6,377 nucleotides of DNA. It comes from Planctomycetaceae bacterium UBA6172. Lineage in GTDB: Bacteria; Planctomycetota; Planctomycetia; Pirellulales; Pirellulaceae. Every line of letters begins with the position of its first letter. The first letter of the stretch is position 1. Shown piece after piece: positions 1 to 6,158 of the stretch. The translations under genes and the position numbers were made by a program. The stretch covers positions 3,564 through 9,940 of the forward strand of contig DITY01000315.1 of the NCBI GenBank assembly GCA_002422955.1, given 5' to 3'. The notes beneath the pieces were generated by a model. It saw only the letters and a list, made by a program, of their open reading frames with translations, was not told where the DNA came from and ran no database searches.

Positions 1-1365
1 CTCGACCCGCCCGGGGATGACGAACTTGCCGGCCTGGGCATAGAAACCATGGTCGAAGAAATCTCGGTTCGCCTCGGGGATCGGACCGCTGCCGGTGATG
101 TCGGTCAGCCAACGCCAGTAGTATTCGCCGCTGATACTCACCCCGCGATACTTCCAGCCGATGTCGTAGTTGGCCAACATCAGCGAGTAATCACTCACCA
201 GGACTCCCGGAGCCAATGCCCCTAGCCGGTTGATCTCCGTGCCGTCCGATAGGCGAATGGTGGTCTGTTCGGACTCCTGTGAATCGGCCGCCGTTCCCGA
301 CTGACGTGACGTGGTCAAGCTACCGCCCGCTCGCAGCGCGGGGCTGTCGCGGTATTCCAAGTCCGAGTAAAGCGGTCCGAAGCGGCCCCAAGGCTCCCAA
401 GCCAAATTGCCGGAATAGACGAAATTGGTGTCGAGATCACGAAACCCGGACGCGACGGTGTTGAAACCGTTCCCCACCAACAGGTGATACTGCAACGTCT
501 CGGTTGGCTCGCCTCGGGCCCAGATGCCGGTGGTAATGCTGGGGCGGAAGAACGTCGTGGCCAGCGATCGGTCAGGGCTGTGCGAGTACATCGACGACAG
601 CAGCCATTCGCGGCTGCCCGGGACCTTGCCCTTGCCGCAAAACAACTCCAGCGCGTCGCTCACTCGGTAGCTGACCGAGCCGAGCAGGACGGTGACTCGA
701 TCGTCCACCAGCGTGCCGTAATCGAGATTGAGGTAATAGTTCAGGTCGGGATCGATCGCATTGCCTGAGAAAATCAACCGACCGCGCACAATTTCGAAAT
801 CGTTGCGGTTCGAGAGCGGTATGACATTCCCCGCCGCATCGGTCCAGCTCTTTTCCGCCGCCGCAAAGCCTGTGTAGCGGAACTGATTCTGAAAATTCAC
901 CTTGAGCCGAAATGGCAGTTCGCTCGGATCGGCCGCCTGAATGAAGAAGCCCCGGTCGTAGCCGGCCGTCAATTCATTCGGCGTCGGATCGGCCAGCGTC
1001 TCATCCTTGGGGACCGGTTCCGGCTCCGCGTCGGGGGTGCCCATCTGCTCCGAATCGCCTGCGACAAGGTCCCATTCGCTGGGGTCCGGATAACTGTCGT
1101 CGCCGCTCTCAGCAGCCCGCTGGTAGATGCCCAAGCCCAGATTGCCGCCGGCAGCATGTGTGACCACAGGTCTCCGAAACCCAGTTGGTTCCGAGTACCG
1201 GGCTGGCTCGGGGTAGGCTCCTGGCCCATGATCTTCCGCGATCGCCTGCCGGCTTCCCATCTCGGCAGCCCCACCGATCGCCAAGGCCAAAATCAGCCGC
1301 TTCCAAGGAAATCGACGTGCGATTCCCCGCAGCGGTTGCGGCCGGCGAGTCTGGCGCGTCGTCAT
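1..1365 (-). CDS. Phosphate-selective porin (OprO/OprP-type) outer membrane protein, 3' end outside window
   Basis: This reading frame has no stop through 455 codons and leaves the left edge, so the C-terminal end of the barrel is missing. The ATG at 1365 is the first ATG after an in-frame TAA near 1510. The N-terminus has an Arg-rich region (residues 1-24), a hydrophobic core LILALAIGGAA (about 25-34) and a possible signal-peptidase site after AIA (43), which supports this start over the ATG at 1260. Residues 44-135 are a Pro/Glu/Asp-rich linker. From about 136 the sequence alternates like a beta-barrel and carries OprO/P-like signatures: YYLNLDYGTLVDDRVTVLLG, then LELFCGKGKVPGSREWL (239-255), and GFYAQAGKFVIPGRVE (440-455). 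Such porins form outer-membrane channels, classically for phosphate or polyphosphate. Planctomycetes carry many paralogues, so the substrate here is unknown. No convincing Shine-Dalgarno precedes the start. The gene is divergent from the SelA-like gene. Confidence 0.85.
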   Translation of the reverse strand, partial: MTTRQTRRPQPLRGIARRFPWKRLILALAIGGAAEMGSRQAIAEDHGPGAYPEPARYSEPTGFRRPVVTHAAGGNLGLGIYQRAAESGDDSYPDPSEWDLVAGDSEQMGTPDAEPEPVPKDETLADPTPNELTAGYDRGFFIQAADPSELPFRLKVNFQNQFRYTGFAAAEKSWTDAAGNVIPLSNRNDFEIVRGRLIFSGNAIDPDLNYYLNLDYGTLVDDRVTVLLGSVSYRVSDALELFCGKGKVPGSREWLLSSMYSHSPDRSLATTFFRPSITTGIWARGEPTETLQYHLLVGNGFNTVASGFRDLDTNFVYSGNLAWEPWGRFGPLYSDLEYRDSPALRAGGSLTTSRQSGTAADSQESEQTTIRLSDGTEINRLGALAPGVLVSDYSLMLANYDIGWKYRGVSISGEYYWRWLTDITGSGPIPEANRDFFDHGFYAQAGKFVIPGRVE

Positions 1366-1474
1366 GTCGGGATCTGGCGGTGTGCGACGGGTTTGTCTGT
1401 GATGAATCGGGAGGCCGGTTGGGAAACCTTGAACGATTCTGACGGATTTGCGGGCTGTGATCCTGGACCCTCCC

Positions 1475-1500
1475 AAAGCCGCCGGTCCCCATCCGGCTTT
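1475..1500. repeat. Perfect inverted repeat (AAAGCCG-N12-CGGCTTT) in the divergent region
   Basis: AAAGCCG at 1475-1481 is the exact reverse complement of CGGCTTT at 1494-1500, with a 12-nt spacer. It sits 110-135 bp upstream of the porin start and 124-149 bp upstream of the SelA-like start. It could be an operator for a dimeric regulator or a hairpin in a leader transcript. It lacks the long T-run of an intrinsic terminator, and no gene ends just before it. Function is not known. Confidence 0.35.
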
Positions 1501-1530
1501 CGCTCGTTAAGATGAATGGGTGAAGCGTGG

Positions 1531-1548
1531 TCCGAAAACCCTCCGAAA
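1531..1548. repeat. Two direct repeats TCCGAAA with 11-bp period
   Basis: TCCGAAA occurs at 1531-1537 and again at 1542-1548, separated by ACCC, giving an 11-bp period that puts both copies on the same face of the helix. On the minus strand, toward the porin, it reads TTTCGGA-GGGT-TTTCGGA. The 7+4 geometry is the same as the proteobacterial Pho box (CTGTCAT repeats), but the bases differ. It may be a binding site for an OmpR/PhoB-type regulator. This is a suggestion from geometry and neighbourhood only. Confidence 0.3.
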
Positions 1549-1611
1549 TCCTTGAGTTCGGTCGGATCACCACCCAATCCACTTTCATTCGCCCCGACGG
1601 CAGGGGCCCGC

Positions 1612-1616
1612 GGAGA
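1612..1616 (+). promoter_or_regulatory. Ribosome binding site GGAGA of the SelA-like gene
   Basis: GGAG at 1612-1615 is followed by 8 nt and then the ATG at 1624. This Shine-Dalgarno spacing is good, and no comparable site precedes the ATG at 1516. It is the main reason for choosing 1624 as the start of the plus-strand gene. Confidence 0.6.
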
Positions 1617-1623
1617 ATCATCG

Positions 1624-3054
1624 ATGGCAATACCGACCTGGGCAGTGGAAGCGTTGATGCGCGGGGTCGGCTCGGTGGTGGACAAAGTTCCCCCCGAGCG
1701 GATCGATCAACTGCGGCAAAAGGCGAATCAGCTACTCGACGACCTCCCGCAGACAGCGGCCCGCGGCGTCGAGACCGTGTTCCGCGGCGCCAAGGCTGGG
1801 AAGCAGATGCTGCAGCGTTGGTCGCAGCGGCACCTGGCCTTGGTCACCCCCGTGATCAATGCCGCGGGCTGCTTGAGCGATCATCGCCTGCACGGCGTCG
1901 GCTTGAGCGAGCCGTTGGTCGAACTGGCGTCCGGTGCGATCCATTCCCCGTTGCTCCGCGGTGAAGCGGCGGCCGAGCGGCTGCAGCGTCGCCTGAACCG
2001 CTGCGTCGGTGATCACGACTGGGGCATTCTGGTCGCCACCAGCCTCGATGCCGCCTGCCTGGCGATCGGACTGACCCGCCACACCCGCCCGCTCTATTTC
2101 CATCGCGCTCAGTCATCACGTTTGCCCAGTGGTACCGCGATCCCCGATGCCTTCGTGCCGCGAGATTCGCTCCCCGCCAGTGAACTCGCGATCCATGAAA
2201 TCGGCTCCCGCGACGGAATCACCCCCAACGATGCATCCAACTTGCTGCCCGGTGCGATCCTGATCGCGGTCGACAACGGCGAAACCGAGCCGGTGTGGTT
2301 TTCCGCGGGCGGCCGCGTGGCCGACGAAGATCAGCTCAAGGTCGTCCTGATGACCGCCTGCGGAGGGATCGGCGGGGTTCGTGGCGAGCCGCTGCCGGCC
2401 TGGTTGGGTTCGATCCATCCCAGCCCCCGATTGGTGGCAGATCACCTTGGCCGGACCGACGGCGTGGAGCATGCCGATTTGGTGATCACCAGCGGCGATG
2501 GCCTGCTCGGCGGGCCACCCTGCGGTTTGATCATCGGGTCGCGCGAGCTGATCGAGAACATCGCCGCCAGCGCCGCATGGCGGGCCTTGGAAGCCGATCT
2601 GGTGACCCGCGCCATGATCACGCTGGTGCTGGAAAGCGGCCTGCATGCGAACGGCCCGGAACATCCCGTGGCACTCGCCGTGACGACCAGCGCCGAAAAT
2701 CTCAGGCATCGGGCCGAGCGAATCTCGGTCCGGCTCGCGGCCGATGACTCGATCGCCAGCTGCCAATTGACCGATGCCCCCGCACGCCTGACCCCCAGCG
2801 GCACCTGGGGAATCGCCTCGCGCCAATTGCGAATTCGACATCACCACAAGACGGCCACGCAGTGGGCCGCGGAGCTATCCGCCGGAGTTCCCGCGGTGCT
2901 GGCGCAAGTGATCGACGAGTCGCTATCGATCGATCTCCGCTGGGTCCGCCCCAGCGACGATTCGGCGCTCGTCGCCGCACTGCTCGGCTACGCTTCCGCG
3001 ACCGGCGACGAATCCCCCGTCCCCGATCCCGACCCAGCCGATCCCCAATCCTAA
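1624..3054 (+). CDS. SelA-like fold-type-I protein lacking the PLP lysine (probable pseudoenzyme)
   Basis: This 476-residue protein is close in length to SelA (about 460-475), which converts seryl-tRNA(Sec) to selenocysteinyl-tRNA(Sec) using PLP. Recognisable blocks, in SelA order, are VTPVINAAG (74-82, SelA VIN-TG), AIHEIGSRDG (189-198, SelA EVGTTNR), ADLVITSGDGLLGGPPCGLIIGS (284-306, SelA FSGDKLLGGPQAGIIVG), WRALEADLVTRAM (319-331, SelA RALRADK-T) and VPAVLAQVIDESLSIDLR (422-439, SelA VPVIGRI-DGRLWLDLR). The Schiff-base lysine is Gly293 (codon 2500-2502), which matches Lys295 of E. coli SelA in position. The second Arg of RALR is Glu323, and the TT of the EVGTTNR block is SR. Lysines occur only at 21, 33, 57, 60, 239 and 409, so no nearby lysine can substitute. 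The first 70 residues are helical and unlike the SelA N-domain. The start at 1624 rests on GGAG at 1612. Homology is fairly sure; catalysis as SelA is unlikely, and the function is unknown. Confidence 0.8.
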   Translation: MAIPTWAVEALMRGVGSVVDKVPPERIDQLRQKANQLLDDLPQTAARGVETVFRGAKAGKQMLQRWSQRHLALVTPVINAAGCLSDHRLHGVGLSEPLVELASGAIHSPLLRGEAAAERLQRRLNRCVGDHDWGILVATSLDAACLAIGLTRHTRPLYFHRAQSSRLPSGTAIPDAFVPRDSLPASELAIHEIGSRDGITPNDASNLLPGAILIAVDNGETEPVWFSAGGRVADEDQLKVVLMTACGGIGGVRGEPLPAWLGSIHPSPRLVADHLGRTDGVEHADLVITSGDGLLGGPPCGLIIGSRELIENIAASAAWRALEADLVTRAMITLVLESGLHANGPEHPVALAVTTSAENLRHRAERISVRLAADDSIASCQLTDAPARLTPSGTWGIASRQLRIRHHHKTATQWAAELSAGVPAVLAQVIDESLSIDLRWVRPSDDSALVAALLGYASATGDESPVPDPDPADPQS

Positions 3055-3096
3055 ACCGCATCCGCGCGCGTTCCCGAACCTAGCCCCATGAGCGGC

Positions 3097-3115
3097 ATCG
3101 GCGCTAGCTGCCGGT
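3097..3115. terminator. Weak hairpin in the convergent gap
   Basis: The 103-bp gap between the stop of the SelA-like gene (3054) and the stop of the TolC gene (3158) contains ATCGGC, a 7-nt loop, then GCCGGT. This forms a 6-bp stem with one G-U pair. It lies where a bidirectional terminator would be expected, but it is short and has no T-run on either side, so an intrinsic terminator is doubtful. I see nothing else in the gap. Confidence 0.15.
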
Positions 3116-3157
3116 CTCGCAACTCCGCGCCGCCGACCATCGCCCAACCGCTCGTCA

Positions 3158-5173
3158 CTACCGGCGGACCGACCCGCGAAACACCTTCGGCAACCGTTGG
3201 GACGATCGAGGCGGTGGCAACAGCCGGTCGATCTCTTCATCCGGAATTGGCCCCTGCCGATTCGGCTTCCCATCCTGTTCCCGGTCCCCTTCCAGCATGT
3301 CGAAGTTGACCTCTTCGTCCAAGGATTTCGGGATCTCCGCCGCCCCGTCGACGCGTTCCCCTCGACGGACCGGGTCTTCCAGGTCGAAGTGTTCCTCGGA
3401 AGGCCGATCGCTCGCCGGATATCGCTCGTCCGCAGCGCTGGGGGCCACCGCGGCGGGGTAGCGGTGATCGGGCCCCAGCCGCCCCAGTGGTCCGATCGAC
3501 GCGAACCGCTCCTCGAAGAACACGATCCCGTGCGATTCCAAAATCGTCCCGGTCTGCAGCTCCAAAATCGCCAGCTCGGTGTTGTACTGCGATAACGCCT
3601 GAGCCTGATTGCTGACCGCGTTCCCCCAATCGACGATCGCCTGGAGGACGACGATGAACTGCACGATCCCTTCGTTGTACTGAGCGAGCTGTTGATCGAG
3701 ATTGGCCCGCGCCGCCACCCGCACGGCTTGGTAACGCTCGTATTGTGCGTAGAACTGCTCCAAGTTCCGCACGCTCAGCGCCAGCAGGTGCTGCATCTGG
3801 TGCAGCCCCTGGTCCAGGTTCGCCTGGTCGCGGCGGATCACCAACTGCTGCTGGCGGAGCAACGCCCGCTCGCGGCGCAAGCCCAGCGGCACGGAAAAAT
3901 TGACCGCCAGCCCCCAATCGGTGAACTCCCCCGGATCGGAACTGATCTGATTCCCCGCCGGAACTTCCCCTTCCAGCCCGTTCCAGCGATACAGCGCCAC
4001 GCCATCGAGCTGTGGCAAGGCTTGGTTTTCGCTGATCAGCAGCCGCTGGCGGTCGGCCTCGAGGATCAACTTCAATTCGATGATGTCGGGACGCTGCCGC
4101 TGGGCCAGTTCGTTGACCACCAGCCAATCGATCTCGACCCGCTGGTTCGCCATCTGCGTGACCGGAGTCGTCCGCTCGGCCTCATAGGTCGGCAAGCCGA
4201 GGATGTTCAGCAGCGCGGCCTGACGCTGCAGCACGTTGGCTTGCGACGCCAGCAGGTTGGCGCGAAAGTTCTCCAGCGCGACCTGGGTCTGGGCGAGGTC
4301 ACCCGCGTTGGCATCGCCGACTTCCACCCGGCTCAGCGTTCGCTGATTGGCGAACCCGGCCTGCTCGACCTGCTGCTCGCGCGCCCACAGGTCCGTCTTG
4401 GCGAACACCAACGCCCAATAGGCTTCGATCACCCCCTGGACCAACTGCTGGACGCTCGATTTGTACTGGAAGTACGACCGTTCGACATCGATCCTCGCCA
4501 GCACGATCGGAGCGCGATTGACCGCCACGCCGGCGCCCCGCAGCAGCGGCTGGGTGTAGTTCATCTCGACCGCCGAGCGGGCTTGCGGGTTGAGCGGAAA
4601 GAAGCCGCTGCCAAAGCGATTCGAGTTGTTGTTGACGCTCAAGCCCGCCGTGCCGCCGGTCAGGTTGCGCTGCGCCAGGCCAAAGTCGAACAGGTGGCGA
4701 TCGTCGCGAATCGCGCGGATCTCCGATTGGGTCGGGTCGCCAAGCACCGGTCTGGCGAAGGGCTCCTCGAGCTTGTTCCAGCTGTTGTTGACGTTCAGCT
4801 GGGGATCGAACGCGGCACGCTCCTGGTCGATCCCCGTGTTGGTGATCGCCGCGTCGTAAACGCTGCGACCGCTGGTGCTGGCGGTCACCCCGGTCAACAC
4901 CCGGACGACTTCCGAGTTTTGCAAGGCGATGTCGATCGCCTCATCGAGCGACAAGTAGCGCGGCGTCAGATCGAACTGAGGATCCGCCACGGTCGCCGGC
5001 GGTGGCAGATTCGGCACCGCGACCTGAGGCAACATGGCTGGCTGCCGGACCGACAACGCCTTCTGCTCCGGCAGGATCAAGCGGAACGGTTCGCGCGCAC
5101 GAAGGTCCTGACCGGACGGCAGACATGCCAGCCCCAGCAGGACGATCGCGCGAACGTACAGGCGTGGTCTCAT
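3158..5173 (-). CDS. TolC-family outer membrane efflux protein with a charged C-terminal tail
   Basis: This 671-residue protein is much longer than E. coli TolC (under 500). It begins with a signal-peptide-like segment (MRPRLYVRAIVLLGLACLPS), possibly cleaved near LRA-RE (residues 26-27). A stop lies 48 nt upstream in frame, so the ATG at 5173 is the only sensible start; it has no clear Shine-Dalgarno. Two outer-membrane-efflux repeats follow. The first has YLSLDEAIDIALQNS, then VIEAYWALVFAKTDLW with a long Gln/Ala-rich helix ending ALLNILGLP. The second has DWGLAVNFSVPLG, then coiled-coil helices through QYNEGIVQFIVVLQAI and LAILELQTGTILESHGI. Trimers of this family form the outer-membrane and periplasmic duct of export pumps. 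Residues from about 557 to 671 are a hydrophilic, Glu/Asp/Arg/Pro-rich tail outside the family fold. The gene follows the ABC ATPase on the same strand after 163 nt, in which I see no clear promoter or terminator, so it is probably the duct for that ABC transporter. Confidence 0.9.
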   Translation of the reverse strand: MRPRLYVRAIVLLGLACLPSGQDLRAREPFRLILPEQKALSVRQPAMLPQVAVPNLPPPATVADPQFDLTPRYLSLDEAIDIALQNSEVVRVLTGVTASTSGRSVYDAAITNTGIDQERAAFDPQLNVNNSWNKLEEPFARPVLGDPTQSEIRAIRDDRHLFDFGLAQRNLTGGTAGLSVNNNSNRFGSGFFPLNPQARSAVEMNYTQPLLRGAGVAVNRAPIVLARIDVERSYFQYKSSVQQLVQGVIEAYWALVFAKTDLWAREQQVEQAGFANQRTLSRVEVGDANAGDLAQTQVALENFRANLLASQANVLQRQAALLNILGLPTYEAERTTPVTQMANQRVEIDWLVVNELAQRQRPDIIELKLILEADRQRLLISENQALPQLDGVALYRWNGLEGEVPAGNQISSDPGEFTDWGLAVNFSVPLGLRRERALLRQQQLVIRRDQANLDQGLHQMQHLLALSVRNLEQFYAQYERYQAVRVAARANLDQQLAQYNEGIVQFIVVLQAIVDWGNAVSNQAQALSQYNTELAILELQTGTILESHGIVFFEERFASIGPLGRLGPDHRYPAAVAPSAADERYPASDRPSEEHFDLEDPVRRGERVDGAAEIPKSLDEEVNFDMLEGDREQDGKPNRQGPIPDEEIDRLLPPPRSSQRLPKVFRGSVRR

Positions 5174-5336
5174 AGCAGCAAGATCGTCACGCCCTGCCGG
5201 GGATTCGAGGAATGCTCACCGGTACGCTACGACCGCGACGAGCGTCCCCGCATGTCGCACCAAAGGCAACGGTTGACGCGATTGTGGTGCCGCGGGTGTC
5301 ACCGCCGATGCCCGCGCGGAAACAGCTCACATGCCG

Positions 5337-6152
5337 TCAATCCGCCGCGCTTCCCGCGTCCGCAACTGCAACGCCGCGTAAGTCCGCATGAGCGTCCGCG
5401 TCCGCGGCGGCATCCTCATCTCGCTCGTCCCCAGCCTCGGCGTGCAGCACCCGCACGGCGCGAGCGAAATCGGTAGTGTCCTCGACCACCAAGCCGTCGC
5501 GGAGCACCAGCGTTCGCTTAGCATTCCTGGCGACGTTCTGATCGTGGGTCACGAGGATGACCGTGATCCGGTGATCCTGGTTGAGCTGGCGGAACAGCTC
5601 GATCACCTCACGGCTGGTTTTGGAATCGAGGTTTCCGGTCGGCTCATCCGCCATCAAAATCGACGGTCGATTGACGAGCGCCCGCGCGATCGCCACCCGC
5701 TGCTGCTGGCCGCCCGATAGCTGGCTGGGGTGATGATCGAGTCGCTCACCCAATCCGACCTTCTCGAGCATCTCTTTGGCCCGAGCGCGGCGTTCGCGGC
5801 CCGATATCCCGCGACTGTACATCAGCGGCAGTTCGACATTCTCGATCGCCGAGGTGCGATTGAGCAAATTAAAATTCTGGAACACGAAGCCGAGCTGCCG
5901 GTTGCGGATCTCGGCTCGCTGATCGCGGGTCATCGTGACGATTTCTTGCCCATCGAGCAGGTAGCTGCCGTGGCTGGGGCGGTCGAGACAACCGAGCGTG
6001 TTCATCAGCGTCGACTTGCCGGAGCCCGATGGTCCGACCAACGCGATGTATTCGCCCAACTCGATGTTCAAGGTCACCGACCGCAGCGCGTGGACTTCGA
6101 CCTCGCCCAAGTCGTAGACTCGCCGCACGTCTCGCAGTTCGATCAACGCCAT
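5337..6152 (-). CDS. MacB/LolD-type ABC transporter ATP-binding protein
   Basis: This 271-residue cytoplasmic ATPase would energise the adjacent FtsX/MacB-type permease. All ABC motifs are intact: Walker A GPSGSGKST (40-48), Q-loop Gln92 in FVFQNFNLL, signature LSGGQQQR (145-152), Walker B ILMADEP (165-171) with catalytic Glu170, D-loop NLDS, and the switch His203 in VTHD. The PSGSGKSTLMN, FNLL and ADEPTGNLDS wording is typical of the MacB/LolD/FtsE class that does mechanotransmission or lipoprotein, peptide or macrolide export rather than classical import. The start at 6152 lies 6 nt after the permease stop, which implies translational coupling. Beyond the usual end at about residue 230 there is an extra 40-residue Ala/Asp-rich tail built on repeated GCG GAC codons. 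The substrate cannot be read from the sequence. Confidence 0.95.
   Translation of the reverse strand: MALIELRDVRRVYDLGEVEVHALRSVTLNIELGEYIALVGPSGSGKSTLMNTLGCLDRPSHGSYLLDGQEIVTMTRDQRAEIRNRQLGFVFQNFNLLNRTSAIENVELPLMYSRGISGRERRARAKEMLEKVGLGERLDHHPSQLSGGQQQRVAIARALVNRPSILMADEPTGNLDSKTSREVIELFRQLNQDHRITVILVTHDQNVARNAKRTLVLRDGLVVEDTTDFARAVRVLHAEAGDERDEDAAADADAHADLRGVAVADAGSAAD
5358..5405 (-). repeat. In-frame GCGGAC (Ala-Asp) hexamer copies in the ABC ATPase tail
   Basis: On the plus strand GTCCGC occurs at 5358-5363, 5382-5387, 5394-5399 and 5400-5405. All starts are multiples of 6 nt apart, so in the ATPase frame each reads GCG GAC (Ala-Asp). The last two are directly adjacent. They encode part of the low-complexity acidic C-terminus. 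This looks like a degenerate hexanucleotide expansion, which would be prone to length variation between strains. Confidence 0.5.
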
Positions 6153-6158
6153 CTCGGG

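Larger units (their letters stand above)
1366..1623. promoter_or_regulatory. Divergent intergenic region between the porin and SelA-like genes
   Basis: This 258-bp stretch lies between two genes transcribed away from each other, so promoters for both should be here. I could not find a convincing sigma-70 -35/-10 pair on either strand. It does contain a 7-bp inverted repeat (1475-1500) and a pair of 7-bp direct repeats (1531-1548), listed separately. The frame of the plus-strand gene stays open back to an ATG at 1516, so part of this region could be translated if that upstream start is used. That extension (36 residues, Ser/Pro/Gly-rich) has no SelA-like character. Confidence 0.5.

Noticed and set aside
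1516..1623. Upstream ATG at 1516 as start of the SelA-like gene
   Set aside because: It has no Shine-Dalgarno, adds 36 low-complexity residues, and would place the direct repeats inside the coding sequence. The ATG at 1624 has GGAG at good spacing and gives a SelA-like length.
1109..1630. Minus-strand frame overlapping the porin start and the intergenic region
   Set aside because: The frame that gives the signal peptide and barrel motifs is the one starting at 1365; this overlapping frame has Arg/Ser/Pro-rich content without motifs.
2116..2847. 243-codon minus-strand frame inside the SelA-like gene
   Set aside because: It is the antisense shadow of the SelA-like gene, with low-complexity Gly/Gln/Arg-rich translation and no family motif.
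3088..3309. Small plus-strand frame across the convergent gap
   Set aside because: Most of it lies antisense to the TolC C-terminus, it has no ribosome binding site, and its Ser/Pro/Arg/Ala-rich translation shows no motif.
5123..5134. Possible lipobox (GLAC) in the TolC signal peptide
   Set aside because: The -2 and -3 residues (Leu and Gly) are not the usual lipobox residues, and a signal-peptidase I site near LRA-RE is an adequate alternative. Lipidation is not claimed.
3692..5476. 594-codon open frame on the plus strand opposite the TolC gene
   Set aside because: Its translation is rich in His, Gln, Leu and Arg with no recognisable domain, as expected for an antisense frame of a G+C-rich gene. 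The minus strand encodes a clear TolC protein over most of the same bases, and the frame runs on into the end of the ABC ATPase.
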